The notes under the pieces: generated by a model
What the model saw: the letters and a program-made list of their open reading frames with translations, nothing else
What the model was told of the DNA's origin: nothing
Database searches by the model: none
Shown: piece by piece, positions 8,587 through 17,961 of the stretch
Layout of the letters: every line of letters starts with the position of its first letter
How positions within the stretch are numbered: position 1 is the stretch's first letter
Source: Xanthomonas sp. DAR 80977
Lineage (GTDB): Bacteria; Pseudomonadota; Gammaproteobacteria; Xanthomonadales; Xanthomonadaceae
Direction: 5' to 3'
Assembly: GCF_041240605.1 (NCBI RefSeq)
Contig: NZ_CP162487.1
Location: 1,247,001-1,311,000, forward strand
Length of the DNA stretch: 64,000 bases
Program-made: the position numbers and the translations under genes

Positions 8587-11283
8587 ATGGAAGGGTTGAT
8601 CGTGCTGGTGGTGGTGGCGGTACTGGCGGTGCCGGTGCTGCTGATCGTGTTGCTGGTGGCGCTGGCGGGCGTGCGCCGGCGCGTGGCGGCACTGGAACTG
8701 CAACTGGCGCGGCTGCGCCGCGCCGCGCCGCAGGCGGCGCAGGTCGACCCTGGTTTCGATACCACCGATACCGATACCGGACGCGATGCCGAATTCGCTG
8801 CCGGGTTCGAGGACGAGGACGAAGCCGCAGCGCAGCCGTTCGCAGCGCCGGCGCCTGTCGCCAGTGCGCCCGTGCCGCCGCCGCTGCCGCCGCCGTTCGC
8901 AGCCCGGCCATCGGTGACGGGCGAGGCCAGCGGCACGCCGGTGACGCCACCGCCCGAGGCTGATGCGCCGCAGGGCCCTGGCCCGATCGAGCGCCTGCTG
9001 GCCGGCGCCAAGCGCTGGTTCACCGAAGGCAACGTGCCGGTCAAGATCGGCATGCTGGTGCTGCTGGCCGGCGTCGCCGCGCTGCTGAAATACGCCGGCG
9101 ACCAGGGCTGGCTGCGCATGCCGATCGAACTGCGCTATGCCGGCATCGCCGCCGCGGCGCTGGCCGGACTGGGCTTCGGCTGGCACCAGCGCGAACGCAA
9201 GCGCAGCTTCGCGCTGGCGCTGCAGGGCGGCGCGATCGGCGTGCTGCTGCTGACCGTGTTCGCCGCGTTCAAGCTGTCCGCGCTGATTCCGGCCAGCGCG
9301 GCGTTCGCGCTGAGCATCGTGCTGGTGGCCAGCATGTGCGTGCTGGCGGTGGTGCAGGAATCGCGCACGCTGGCGGTGCTGGCCACGCTGGCCGGGTTCC
9401 TGGCGCCGATCTGGCTCTCCACCGGCAGCGGCAATCATGTCGGCCTGTTCTCCTACTACGCGGTGCTCAACGCGGCGGTGTTCGCGATCGCCTGGTATCG
9501 GCCGTGGCGGGTGCTGAACCTGCTCGGCTTCGGCTTCACCTTCGGCATCGGCACGCTGTGGGGCGTGCTGCAGTACCAGCCGGCGAAATTCGCCAGCACC
9601 GAGCCGTTCCTGCTGCTGTTCTTCGCGTTCTACCTGCTGATCCCGATCCTGTACGCGCGGCGCCAGCCGGCCACGCGCGGCAACCTGGTCGACGGCAGCC
9701 TGGTGTTCGGCACGCCGCTGGTCGCGTTCTCGCTGCAGGCCGGGCTGTTGCGCGGCGAGGGCCTGCCGTTGGCGCTGTGCGCGCTGGGCCTGGCCGCGGT
9801 GTACGCGTTGCTGGCCGCGGCACTGATCCGGCGTGAGCGCTTCGCGGTGCTGGGCCAGGCCTATGCGCTGCTGGCGGTGGGCTTCGCCACGCTGGCGGTG
9901 CCGTTGGCGCTGTCCGCGCGCGCCACCGCCAGCATCTTCGCGCTGGAGGGCGCGGCGCTGGTGTGGCTGGGGCTGCGGCAGCGGCGCTGGCTGCCGCAGG
10001 TCAGCGGCGCCGGCCTGCAGCTGGCGGCGGCGATCGGCTTCGTGCTGGGCTGGGACCTGGCCTGGCACGATGTCCATGCGTTGGCCAATGCGACCTTCAT
10101 GAGCGGCGCGCTGCTGGCCCTGGCCGGTGTCGCCAGCGCCTGGAGCTACCGCCGTGCCGGCGCCGACACGCCGGCCCTGGTGTATTACCTGTGGGGCCTG
10201 GCGTGGTGGTGCGGGATCGGCGTCGCCGAGATCGAACGCTTCGTCGCCGCCAGCGCGCAAGCCGACCTGTTGCTGGCCTTCGTCGCGCTCAGCGGCTGGC
10301 TCGCCGCCGAGGCGCAGCGCCGTTGGCCGGCACGCGCGCTGGCCGCGACCACGCTCGGCGGGCTGTTGCTGGCGCTGCCGTTGGCGGCGTTGCAGGCCGA
10401 TGCGCATGGCCAGCCGTTCGCCGGGCACGGTGCCTGGGCGTGGACGCTGTTCGCGGTGCTCGGCGTGCGCAGCCTGATCTGCCTGCGCGGCAGCGGCGGC
10501 TGGGTGGCGCGCGCGGCGCAGTTCGCGTGGTGGCTGGTGTGGCCGTCGGTCCTGTCGCTGCTGGGCATGTGGCTGGCGCGGCGCTTCGCCCTGGCCGAGG
10601 GCTGGCAGTGGGCGTTGCTGCTGGCGCCCTGGCTGCTGGCGGCGGCGCTGTCGCTGCTGCGCTGGCCGTGGCTGGCCGCGCCGCTGGGCGCGGACTTCGA
10701 CCGTTGCCGCGGCGCGCTGCAAGGCAGTTATTTCGGCCTGCTCGGGGCGGCGTGGCTGTGGACCCTGTGCGTGCCCGGCGCCAGTGCGCCGTTGCCGTGG
10801 GTGCCGGTGCTCAATCCGCTGGAACTGACCCAGCTGCTGGTGGTGGCGCTGGCCGCGCGCTGGCTGTGGTCGCCGAACGCGCCGGCGCCGTTGCGCGGCC
10901 AGCGCCTGCAACTGCTGGCCGGCGCCGGTTTCCTGTGGGTCACCAGCGTGACCCTGCACGCGGTGCATGTCTGGAGCGCGGTGCCCTGGCATGCGGTGCT
11001 GTCCGATGGCGTGGCGCAGACCAGCCTGACCGTGGTGTGGAGCGTGCTCGGCGTGCTCGGCTGGGTGCTCGGCTCGCGCCGCCGCCAGCGCGGCCTGTGG
11101 CTGGCCGGCGCGCTGCTGATGGCGGTGGTGCTGGGCAAGCTGCTGCTGGTGGATCGCGGCAACCTCGGCAATGTCGCCGGCATCGCTTCGTTCATCGCTT
11201 ACGGCCTGTTGTGTACCGTGGTCGGCTATTTCGCGCCGGCACCGCCGCGCGCCAGCGAACCGGCCGAGGAGGCCCATCCATGA
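8587..11283 (+). CDS. DUF2339 polytopic membrane protein
   Basis: An 898-residue inner-membrane protein of unknown function. It has one N-terminal membrane helix (GLIVLVVVAVLAVPVLLIVL), a short coiled segment (VAALELQLARLRRA), an acidic and proline-rich cytosolic linker to about residue 140, and then the DUF2339 domain, which starts near WFTEGNVPVKIGMLVLLAGV and continues with roughly two dozen hydrophobic segments to the C-terminus. A GGAG element precedes the ATG at 8587. Its stop overlaps the start of the DUF3999 gene in an ATGA, and these two families recur as neighbours, so the products probably work together at the inner membrane. No enzymatic motif is visible. Confidence 0.9.
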   Translation: MEGLIVLVVVAVLAVPVLLIVLLVALAGVRRRVAALELQLARLRRAAPQAAQVDPGFDTTDTDTGRDAEFAAGFEDEDEAAAQPFAAPAPVASAPVPPPLPPPFAARPSVTGEASGTPVTPPPEADAPQGPGPIERLLAGAKRWFTEGNVPVKIGMLVLLAGVAALLKYAGDQGWLRMPIELRYAGIAAAALAGLGFGWHQRERKRSFALALQGGAIGVLLLTVFAAFKLSALIPASAAFALSIVLVASMCVLAVVQESRTLAVLATLAGFLAPIWLSTGSGNHVGLFSYYAVLNAAVFAIAWYRPWRVLNLLGFGFTFGIGTLWGVLQYQPAKFASTEPFLLLFFAFYLLIPILYARRQPATRGNLVDGSLVFGTPLVAFSLQAGLLRGEGLPLALCALGLAAVYALLAAALIRRERFAVLGQAYALLAVGFATLAVPLALSARATASIFALEGAALVWLGLRQRRWLPQVSGAGLQLAAAIGFVLGWDLAWHDVHALANATFMSGALLALAGVASAWSYRRAGADTPALVYYLWGLAWWCGIGVAEIERFVAASAQADLLLAFVALSGWLAAEAQRRWPARALAATTLGGLLLALPLAALQADAHGQPFAGHGAWAWTLFAVLGVRSLICLRGSGGWVARAAQFAWWLVWPSVLSLLGMWLARRFALAEGWQWALLLAPWLLAAALSLLRWPWLAAPLGADFDRCRGALQGSYFGLLGAAWLWTLCVPGASAPLPWVPVLNPLELTQLLVVALAARWLWSPNAPAPLRGQRLQLLAGAGFLWVTSVTLHAVHVWSAVPWHAVLSDGVAQTSLTVVWSVLGVLGWVLGSRRRQRGLWLAGALLMAVVLGKLLLVDRGNLGNVAGIASFIAYGLLCTVVGYFAPAPPRASEPAEEAHP

Positions 11284-12644
11284 AACGCCCGATCCTTGCG
11301 GTCCTGCTGTTGGCATTGGCGCCGCTCGCGGCATCCGCCGCCAGCCAGCGCGACGACTATGCGCAGCAATGGCCGTTGACCCTGCAGGACCCCGCCGCCG
11401 GCGCCTACCGCGTGCAGCTCGACGACGCGGTGTACCGCAGCGCGCATCTGGCCTCGCTGGGCGACGTGGAGGTGTTCAACGCCGCCGGCGACGCGCTGCC
11501 GGCGGCCCTGTTCGCCGCCGAGCAGGCCGAAACCACGCCGCGCCGGCAGCCGCTGCCTTGGTTCCCGCTGCCGGCGGTGGCCGGTGGCGGCGCGGACGAC
11601 CTGGAGCTGATCGCCGAGCGCGATGCCGACGGCAGCGTGCGCCGCATCCGCACCCGGATCGCCAGCGGCACGGTCGACGCCGCCGAGGCCGGCTGGCTGA
11701 TCGACGCCAGCGCGCTGCGCGAGCCGTTGCGCGCGCTGTCGCTGCAGTGGGCCGCCGATACGCAGCCGCGGCAGGCGCGCTACCGGGTCGAGGCCAGCGA
11801 CGACCTGCGCGATTGGGAGCTGCTGGTGCCGGAGGCGACCCTGGTCGACCTGGCCAACCAGGGCAATCGCCTGCAGCAGTTGCGCATCGCCATCGATCGC
11901 CAGGTGCGCTACCTGCGGCTGCTGCCGCTGTCGTCGGCGCCGCTGCCGCGCCTGACCGGGGTGCAGGCCGAACTGGCGCCGACGCCCGCCGCCGCCGATT
12001 GGCGCTGGCAGCAACTGGACGCGCTGCATGCCGATCCGGCGCAGCACAGCTTCGAGTTCGCATCGCCCGGCCGCTATCCGGTCGCGCAGCTGGACATCGC
12101 GCTGCCCGGCAACAGCGCGATCGAATGGCGCGTGCAGAGCCGCGACAGCGACGAGGCGCCGTGGCAGGACCGGGCTGGACCGTGGGTGGCCTACCAGGTC
12201 GGTGCCGGCGCCAGCCGCTCGCCGCCGCAGGCCTTGTCGCAGCCGGTGCGCGACCGCTACTGGCGGCTGCTGGCCACGCAGGATCCGGGCCGGCAGCGGC
12301 CAGCGCTGCGCCTGGGCTACCAGCCGGAAACGCTGATCTTCCTGGCCCAGGGCACGCCGCCCTACGCGCTGGCCGCCGGCAGTGCCCGCACCCAGCGCGC
12401 CGCCGCGCCGCTGGCCACCACGCTGCAGGCCTTGCGCACGCAACGCGGGCCGCAATGGACGCCGGCCACCGCCACGCTCGGCGCGGCGGTGCCGCTGGCC
12501 GGCGCCGCCGCCTTGCAGGCGCCACCGCCGCCGCGCGACTGGAAGACCTGGCTGTTGTGGGCGCTGCTGGTCGGCGGCGCGCTGATCGTGCTCGGCTTCG
12601 CCTTCAGCCTGTTGCGCAAACCGGCCGCGCCCGGCGCGGACTGA
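11280..12644 (+). CDS. DUF3999 exported membrane-anchored protein
   Basis: A 454-residue protein with a signal peptide (MKRPILAVLLLALAPLAASA), a long periplasmic beta-rich region, and one C-terminal membrane helix (WLLWALLVGGALIVLGFAFS) followed by a short basic tail. This type I topology is typical of DUF3999. Beta-sandwich-like stretches such as VQLDDAVYRSAHLASLGDVE suggest carbohydrate-binding-like domains, but this is inference. It starts in the stop codon of the DUF2339 gene, so translation is coupled. Its function is unknown; the partner's many membrane helices suggest a role at the cell envelope. Confidence 0.87.
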   Translation: MKRPILAVLLLALAPLAASAASQRDDYAQQWPLTLQDPAAGAYRVQLDDAVYRSAHLASLGDVEVFNAAGDALPAALFAAEQAETTPRRQPLPWFPLPAVAGGGADDLELIAERDADGSVRRIRTRIASGTVDAAEAGWLIDASALREPLRALSLQWAADTQPRQARYRVEASDDLRDWELLVPEATLVDLANQGNRLQQLRIAIDRQVRYLRLLPLSSAPLPRLTGVQAELAPTPAAADWRWQQLDALHADPAQHSFEFASPGRYPVAQLDIALPGNSAIEWRVQSRDSDEAPWQDRAGPWVAYQVGAGASRSPPQALSQPVRDRYWRLLATQDPGRQRPALRLGYQPETLIFLAQGTPPYALAAGSARTQRAAAPLATTLQALRTQRGPQWTPATATLGAAVPLAGAAALQAPPPPRDWKTWLLWALLVGGALIVLGFAFSLLRKPAAPGAD

Positions 12645-12665
12645 GCCGTCGCCGGCGCTGCTGCG

Positions 12666-12689
12666 CCACGCGCCTGCCGCGGCGCGTGG
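12666..12689 (+). terminator. Hairpin after DUF3999, no T-run
   Basis: CCACGCGCC and GGCGCGTGG form a perfect 9-bp stem with a 6-base loop, 21 bases past the DUF3999 stop. It lacks a T tract, so it may only stabilise the 3' end or assist a factor-dependent terminator. Confidence 0.4.
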
Positions 12690-12884
12690 CCGCGTCGCGC
12701 GGTGCGGCCGGGCGTTGCGCGATGTCGCGATTTGCCGCTGCGCGGCCGACGCCGGACAATGCAGCCCTTCCGTCGCGCGTGCGCGATGGCCGAGCGCGCC
12801 TCCATCGGGCGTTGCAGCGGCGGCGCCCATGCCGCCCTCGGCCTGTTCATCCCCCAGCAACCCCACGATAGCGAGCAACCGACA

Positions 12885-14063
12885 ATGCCCATCCTGCGAA
12901 TGACCGATCTCGACCTGTCCGGCAAGCGCGTGCTGATCCGGCAAGACCTGAACGTGCCGATCGACGACAACGGCCAGATCACCTCCGAGCAGCGCATCCT
13001 GGCGTCGGTGCCGACGCTGCGGCACGCGCTGGAGCAGGGCGCGGCGGTGATGGTGACCTCGCACCTGGGCCGGCCCAAGGAAGGCGTGTGGACGCAGGCC
13101 GATTCGCTGGCGCCGGTCGCTGCGCGGCTGACCGCGCTGCTCGGCACCGAGGTGCCGCTGCTGCGCGACTGGGTCGACGGCGTGGACGTGCAGCCGGGCA
13201 AGATCGTGCTGCTGGAGAATTGCCGCATGAACGTCGGCGAGGGCAAGGACGACGAGGCGTTGTCGAAGAAGTACGCGGCGCTGTGCGACGTGTTCGTGAT
13301 GGACGCGTTCGGCACCGCGCACCGCGCCCAGGCCTCCACCCACGGCGTGATCAGGTTCGCCCCGGTGGCGGCCGGCGGCCCGCTGTTGATGGCCGAGCTG
13401 GACGCGCTGGCCAAGGCGCTGGAGCACCCGGCCAAGCCGCTGCTGGCGATCGTCGCCGGCAGCAAGGTCTCGACCAAGCTGGAACTGCTGTCGAACCTGG
13501 TCAACAAGGTCGAGCAGCTGATCGTCGGCGGCGGCATCGCCAACACCTTCATCGCCGCGGCCGGCCACCCGGTCGGCAAGTCGCTGTGCGAGCCGGACCT
13601 GCTCGACACCGCGCGCAAGATCGTCGCCGATGCCAATGCGCGCGGCGCGGCGATCCCGCTGCCCACCGACGTAGTGGTGGCCAAGCAGTTCCTGCCCGAC
13701 GCCGAAGCGACGGTGAAGGCGCTGGCCGACGTCGCCGACGACGACCTGATCCTGGACATCGGCCCGCAGACCGCCGCGCACTACGCCGAGCTGATCGCCA
13801 AGGCCGGCACCGTGGTCTGGAACGGCCCGGTCGGCGTGTTCGAGTTCGATGCGTTCGGCCACGGCACCGAGACCCTGGCGCGCGCCATCGCCGCCTCGCC
13901 GGCGTTCTCCATCGCCGGCGGCGGCGACACCCTGGCCGCGGTCGACAAGTACGGCATCGCCGGGCAGGTGAGCTACATCTCCACCGGCGGCGGCGCGTTC
14001 CTGGAATTCCTGGAAGGCAAGACCCTGCCGGCGGTGGCGGCGCTGCAGGCGCGCGGCGCGTGA
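12885..14063 (+). CDS. pgk: Phosphoglycerate kinase
   Basis: A 392-residue cytosolic enzyme that transfers phosphate from 1,3-bisphosphoglycerate to ADP in glycolysis. Signatures in order: [86 protein letters not shown] and the nucleotide-binding [13 protein letters not shown] near the C-terminus. The length is normal. ATG 12885 is chosen, but the second ATG at 12900 ([10 protein letters not shown]) is also possible because the upstream ribosome site is weak. Its stop overlaps the GTG of a HAD phosphatase, so the two are translationally coupled. Confidence 0.97.
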   Translation: MPILRMTDLDLSGKRVLIRQDLNVPIDDNGQITSEQRILASVPTLRHALEQGAAVMVTSHLGRPKEGVWTQADSLAPVAARLTALLGTEVPLLRDWVDGVDVQPGKIVLLENCRMNVGEGKDDEALSKKYAALCDVFVMDAFGTAHRAQASTHGVIRFAPVAAGGPLLMAELDALAKALEHPAKPLLAIVAGSKVSTKLELLSNLVNKVEQLIVGGGIANTFIAAAGHPVGKSLCEPDLLDTARKIVADANARGAAIPLPTDVVVAKQFLPDAEATVKALADVADDDLILDIGPQTAAHYAELIAKAGTVVWNGPVGVFEFDAFGHGTETLARAIAASPAFSIAGGGDTLAAVDKYGIAGQVSYISTGGGAFLEFLEGKTLPAVAALQARGA

Positions 14064-14701
14064 GCGCCGACACCCTGTTCTTCGACCTGGACGGCACCCT
14101 GGTCGATTCGGAGGCCGGCATCGTCGGCAGCATCGTGCACACCTTCGAGCAGCTGCGGCAGCCGCTGCCGGCGCCAAGCACGCTGCGCGCCTGGATCGGC
14201 CCGCCGCTGCGCGACAGCTTCCAGGAACAGTTCGATGATCCGGCGCTGGTCGAGCAGGCGCTGGCGCTGTACCGGCAGCGCTACGACGTGCAGGGCTGGC
14301 GCGAGCACACCGTGTTCCCCGAGATCGGCGCGGCGGTGGCCGCGCTGGCCGCGGCCGGGCATCGCCTGGCGGTGGTGACCTCGAAGAACGAGCGCTTCGC
14401 CCGGCGCATCGTCGAGACGCTGCCGTTCGCCGCGCATTTCGAGGAGATCGTCGGCGCCAGCGACGACGGCCAGCGCCGCGCCAAGCCGGACCTGATCGCC
14501 GAGGCGCTGCGGCGGCTGTCGCTGCAGCCGGCGCAGTGCGTGATGATCGGCGACCGGCGCATGGACATCGAGGGCGCCAACCACCACGGCATGCGCAGCA
14601 TCGGCGTGCTGTGGGGCTTCGGCGACGAGGCGGAGCTGCGCCAGGCCGGTGCCGGCGCGTTGGCCCTGGAGCCGGCGCAGTTGCCGGCGTTGGTTGGTTG
14701 A
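14060..14701 (+). CDS. HAD-superfamily phosphatase, Gph-like
   Basis: A 213-residue haloacid-dehalogenase-type phosphohydrolase. Motif I is [13 protein letters not shown] (nucleophile and acid/base Asp pair), motif II the serine/threonine of LAVVTSKN, motif III the Lys of RRAKPDL, and motif [18 protein letters not shown]. The cap is the helical C1 type, as in phosphoglycolate phosphatase and pyrophosphatase PpaX. Translation starts at GTG 14060, which overlaps the pgk stop (GTGA). The coupling to pgk suggests it removes a damaged or side-product glycolytic phosphate such as 2-phosphoglycolate; that is inference. Confidence 0.88.
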   Translation: MSADTLFFDLDGTLVDSEAGIVGSIVHTFEQLRQPLPAPSTLRAWIGPPLRDSFQEQFDDPALVEQALALYRQRYDVQGWREHTVFPEIGAAVAALAAAGHRLAVVTSKNERFARRIVETLPFAAHFEEIVGASDDGQRRAKPDLIAEALRRLSLQPAQCVMIGDRRMDIEGANHHGMRSIGVLWGFGDEAELRQAGAGALALEPAQLPALVG

Positions 14702-15088
14702 AGGCTGGGATTCGGGATTCGGGATTGGGGATGACCAGCCTTCGGCTGTTGAAGAGCCGGGATTCGTAGAAGCGGCCCGCTGCCGAACTCCCGCATCTCC
14801 CGGTTCGCTCCACGTGCGATGGCCTGCCTGCGCCGCTGGGCGCGCCGGGCCACCAGGTAATTGGCCTGGCAGCGAGCGGCGCAAGAGAGGCAAGGCAGGG
14901 CTGTGCGGCATGGATTCGCGGCGCTGGCCGGGCGCGGCCGGGACAGCGCAAGGGCGGCGCCGAGTCCGCATACTGTCCCGCACTGTCTGCAAGACATGCA
15001 TGAATCCGCAGTGGTCTATGCCGATTCGCCATCCTGCCGTCGCAGTGCCTGTGCTAGTTTTGACGGCTTTTCCAGGGAACGACGTCTC
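14702..15088 (+). other. Intergenic region before pyk, with GGGATTC repeats
   Basis: This 387-base gap has no recognisable gene. Its first part holds the GGGATT repeat at 14707-14733 and a single further copy near 14757. The last 60 bases before pyk are less GC-rich (around GTGCTAGTTTTGACGG) and are the likely promoter area, though no convincing -35/-10 pair with 17-base spacing was found. Confidence 0.5.
14707..14733 (+). repeat. GGGATTC-type short tandem repeat
   Basis: Three close copies of a 7-base unit (GGGATTC, GGGATTC, GGGATTG) plus a fourth truncated one. The same motif, as an inverted pair, occupies the cysJ-cysI gap at 62290-62410, so it is a dispersed family in this genome. Confidence 0.8.
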
Positions 15089-16555
15089 ATGATCGAACGC
15101 CAGCGCCGCACCAAGATTCTCGCCACCCTCGGCCCGGCCACGGATCCGCCCGGCGTGCTCGAGGACCTGTTCCGCGCCGGCGTCAACGTCGTGCGCCTGA
15201 ATTTCTCGCACGGCGATCCCTCCGGCCAGGCCAAGCGCGCCGCCGAAGTGCGCGCCGCCGCGCAGCGCGTGGGCAGCGAAGTGGGCATCCTCGCCGACCT
15301 GCCGGGCCCGAAGATCCGCATCGAGCGCTTCGCCGCCGGCAAGGTGTCGCTGAAGGCCGGCGCGCGCTTCGACCTGGTCGCCGACGCCAACGCGCCGGCC
15401 GGCGACGAGAACGAGGTCGGCGTCAGCTACCTGGGCCTGCCCAACGACGTCAAGCCGGGCGACGTGCTGCTGCTCGACGACGGCCTGCTGCAGCTGCAGG
15501 TGGTCGAGGTCGACGGTTCGCGCATCGTCAACACCGTGCTCAACGACGGCGTGCTGTCCGACCGCAAGGGCCTGAACAAGCAGGGCGGCGGCCTGTCGCT
15601 GGGCGCGCTGACCGAGCGCGACAAGGAACTGATCGGCATCGTCGCCAAGATCGGCGTGGATTTCATCGCGGTGTCGTTCTGCCGCAACGCGCAGGACATG
15701 AACGATGCGCGCCGCATCGCCCGCGAGCACGGCTGCGACGCCGCGCTGGTGTCCAAGATCGAGCGCACCGAGGCGATCGAGAACCTGAGCGAGATCGTCG
15801 AGGCCAGCGACGTGGTAATGGTCGCGCGCGGCGACCTGGGCGTGGAGATCGGCGATGCCGAGCTGCCCGGCCTGCAGAAGAAGATCATTCGCGAGTCGCT
15901 GGCGCAGAACAAGGTGGTGATCACCGCCACGCAGATGCTGCAGTCGATGGTCGAGAACCCGATCCCGACCCGCGCCGAGGTGCTGGACGTGGCCAACGCG
16001 GTGATCGACGGCACCGACGCGGTGATGCTGTCGGCCGAGACCGCCGCCGGCGCCTACCCGGTCAAGGCGGTGCAGGCGATGGCGCGGATCTGCCTGGGCG
16101 CCGAGCGCCAGTTCGAGATGGACACCGATTTCGAGGCCGCGCAGCGCAACCTCGAGCGCGCCGACCAGGCGATCGCGATGGCGACGATGTTCCTGTCCGA
16201 GCACATCGGCCTGAGCGGCGTGGTCACCCTGACCGAATCCGGCGGCACCCCGCGCTTCCTGTCGCGGTTCCGCTCGAAGATGCCGATCTACGCGTTCACC
16301 CGCCACGACGGCGCGCGCCGCGGCATGGCGATGATGCGCGGCGTGTTCCCGATCAACTTCGACAGCCGCGGCCTGACCCCGCGCGAAGCGGCGCGCGCGG
16401 CGATCCGCCTGCTGGTCGAGGCCGAGCGCATGGGCCCCGGCGACCGCGTGGTGTTCACCAGCGGCGAGCACATGGAAACCCACGGCGCGACCAACACGCT
16501 GCGCCTGCTCGAGGTCGGCCCCGACGGCCGCGCCAGCGGCCTGGGCGAGCTGTAA
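15089..16555 (+). CDS. pyk: Pyruvate kinase
   Basis: A 488-residue enzyme that makes pyruvate and ATP from phosphoenolpyruvate. It begins with RQRRTKILATLGPATDPPGV and contains VNVVRLNFSHGDPSGQ, the metal and substrate segment VSKIERTEAIENL, MVARGDLGVEIGDAELPGLQ and TATQMLQSMVENPIPTRAE with the active-site Thr and Met. The C-terminal allosteric domain is complete (VTLTESGGTPRFLSRFR onward). Its length fits the PykA type. GGGAAC upstream of ATG 15089 is a fair ribosome site. A terminator follows, so it ends its transcript. Confidence 0.97.
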   Translation: MIERQRRTKILATLGPATDPPGVLEDLFRAGVNVVRLNFSHGDPSGQAKRAAEVRAAAQRVGSEVGILADLPGPKIRIERFAAGKVSLKAGARFDLVADANAPAGDENEVGVSYLGLPNDVKPGDVLLLDDGLLQLQVVEVDGSRIVNTVLNDGVLSDRKGLNKQGGGLSLGALTERDKELIGIVAKIGVDFIAVSFCRNAQDMNDARRIAREHGCDAALVSKIERTEAIENLSEIVEASDVVMVARGDLGVEIGDAELPGLQKKIIRESLAQNKVVITATQMLQSMVENPIPTRAEVLDVANAVIDGTDAVMLSAETAAGAYPVKAVQAMARICLGAERQFEMDTDFEAAQRNLERADQAIAMATMFLSEHIGLSGVVTLTESGGTPRFLSRFRSKMPIYAFTRHDGARRGMAMMRGVFPINFDSRGLTPREAARAAIRLLVEAERMGPGDRVVFTSGEHMETHGATNTLRLLEVGPDGRASGLGEL

Positions 16556-16584
16556 CCGAGCCGGCGTCGCCACGCCGGCCCACG

Positions 16585-16620
16585 ACCGCGCGCTGCCTGG
16601 GCAGCGCGCGGTTTTTTTTT
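16585..16620 (+). terminator. Rho-independent terminator after pyk
   Basis: ACCGCGCGCTGCC (16585-16597) pairs perfectly with GGCAGCGCGCGGT (16600-16612) and is followed by a run of T to 16620. It lies 30 bases past the pyk stop. Confidence 0.95.
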
Positions 16621-16709
16621 GCCTGCGCCGCGTCGCGGCGGCGCGTGTCGTCGTGCGGCAATGCGCGCGGCGTCGCGCATTGCGTCTACCGGATGGAAAC
16701 GGTTGCAGG

Positions 16710-16726
16710 CATTCCGTGAAGGAATG
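16710..16726 (+). promoter_or_regulatory. Inverted repeat upstream of fba, candidate operator
   Basis: CATTCC (16710-16715) and GGAATG (16721-16726) form a perfect 6-bp inverted repeat with a 5-base spacer. A TATACT at 16744-16749 sits at -10 distance from its right arm, where the -35 hexamer would be but is non-consensus, so an activator or repressor bound here could control fba. This is inference. Confidence 0.4.
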
Positions 16727-16779
16727 GGCGGCGTTTGCCGCGATATACTTCGGGTTTCCCCCCGTGCCACAGGAATTCC

Positions 16780-17784
16780 ATGAGCATCGAACAGCTTGCC
16801 GAAACCGCACAGGCGATGGTCGCCCCGGGCAAGGGCATCATCGCGATCGACGAATCCACCAGCACGATCGCCAAGCGCTTCGCCGGCGTCGGCATCGAGA
16901 ATGTCGAAGAGAACCGCCGCGCGTATCGCGAGCTGCTGTTGACCACGCCGAAGCTGAGCGAGCACATCTCCGGCGCGATCCTGTACGACGAGACCATCCG
17001 CCAGAAGACCAGGGACGGCGTGCCGTTCCCGAAGTACATGGCCGAGCACGGCATCATTCCCGGGATCAAGGTCGACAAGGGCACGCATCCGCTGGCCGGC
17101 ATGCCCGGCGAGCTGATCACCGAAGGCCTGGACGGCCTGCGCGCGCGCCTGGAGGAGTACTACAAGCTCGGCGCTCGCTTCGCCAAGTGGCGCGCGGTGA
17201 TCACCATCGGCGAGGACACCCCGTCGGGCGTGTGCATCGAGACCAACGCGCATGCGCTGGCGCGCTACGCGGCGCTGTGCCAGGAGCAGGGCCTGGTGCC
17301 GATGGTGGAGCCGGAAGTGCTGATGGACGGCAACCACGACATCGAGACCTGCTACGAAGTCACCGAAGCCACGCTGCGTTCGCTGTTCGGCGCGCTGTAC
17401 GAGCAGAACGTGGTGCTGGAAGGCACCATCCTGAAGGCGTCGATGGTCATCGCCGGCAAGGACTGCGACGAGCAGGCCAGCGTCGAGGAAGTGGCCGAGT
17501 CCACCGTGATGTGCCTGAAGAGCACCGTGCCGGCGATCCTGCCGGGCATCGTGTTCCTGTCCGGCGGGCAGACCGACGAGCAGTCCACCGCGCATCTGAA
17601 CGCGATGAACCAGCTCGGCACGCTGCCGTGGCCGCTGAGCTTCTCCTACGGCCGTGCGATGCAGCAGGCCGCGCTGAAGCTGTGGTCGCAGGACATGAAG
17701 GGCAACTTCGCCAAGGCGCAGCAGGTGGTCTACGAACGCGCCAAGGAAAACGGCCTGGCTGCACTGGGCAAGTGGCAGGACTGA
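16780..17784 (+). CDS. fba: Class I fructose-bisphosphate aldolase
   Basis: A 334-residue aldolase that cleaves fructose 1,6-bisphosphate into two triose phosphates. It belongs to the Schiff-base class I family and not to the zinc class II type. Evidence: GKGIIAIDESTSTIAKRF near the N-terminus, VPFPKYMAEHGIIPGIKVDK, VPMVEPEVLMDG, the Schiff-base region LEGTILKASMVIAGKDC, and GIVFLSGGQTDEQSTAHLNA. AGGAA at 16771-16775 sets the start at 16780. The classic ILKPNMV around the lysine reads ILKASMV here, a conservative family variant. It has its own promoter region and terminator. Confidence 0.95.
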   Translation: MSIEQLAETAQAMVAPGKGIIAIDESTSTIAKRFAGVGIENVEENRRAYRELLLTTPKLSEHISGAILYDETIRQKTRDGVPFPKYMAEHGIIPGIKVDKGTHPLAGMPGELITEGLDGLRARLEEYYKLGARFAKWRAVITIGEDTPSGVCIETNAHALARYAALCQEQGLVPMVEPEVLMDGNHDIETCYEVTEATLRSLFGALYEQNVVLEGTILKASMVIAGKDCDEQASVEEVAESTVMCLKSTVPAILPGIVFLSGGQTDEQSTAHLNAMNQLGTLPWPLSFSYGRAMQQAALKLWSQDMKGNFAKAQQVVYERAKENGLAALGKWQD

Positions 17785-17805
17785 GTTCCAGCCAGGGAAC
17801 GCACG

Positions 17806-17833
17806 AAAAACGCCGGCATCGCCGGCGTTTTTT
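17806..17833 (+). terminator. Rho-independent terminator after fba
   Basis: A GCCGGC-containing stem with flanking AAAAAC and GTTTTTT: 17806-17817 pairs with 17821-17832 around a 3-base loop. It lies 21 bases past the fba stop. Confidence 0.93.
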
Positions 17834-17961
17834 GTTTCCGCCCCTCCTTCTCCCTGCCGGACCATGCCCCCTTTTCGGGGAAGGTGCCCCGAGGGGCGGA
17901 TGCGGGTACGGGGCGTAGCCCTAACGAACTCTTTTAATGCAACACCGCCTCGCACCGCAGC

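Noticed and set aside
8332..11334. 1000-codon open frame on the minus strand opposite the DUF2339 gene
   Set aside because: Gln/Arg/His-rich translation without domains, fully antisense to a clear membrane protein; a normal shadow in GC-rich DNA.
11226..15032. 1268-codon minus-strand frame across DUF3999, pgk and the HAD gene
   Set aside because: Antisense to three well-supported genes and compositionally abnormal.
14861..15088. In-frame extension upstream of pyk
   Set aside because: The extension lacks family similarity, and the conserved pyruvate kinase N-terminus begins exactly at ATG 15089.
17839..17898. CGCCCCTC/GAGGGGCG inverted repeat after the fba terminator
   Set aside because: Only 8 bp arms 44 bases apart in GC-rich DNA, no link to a gene end beyond the fba terminator already present.
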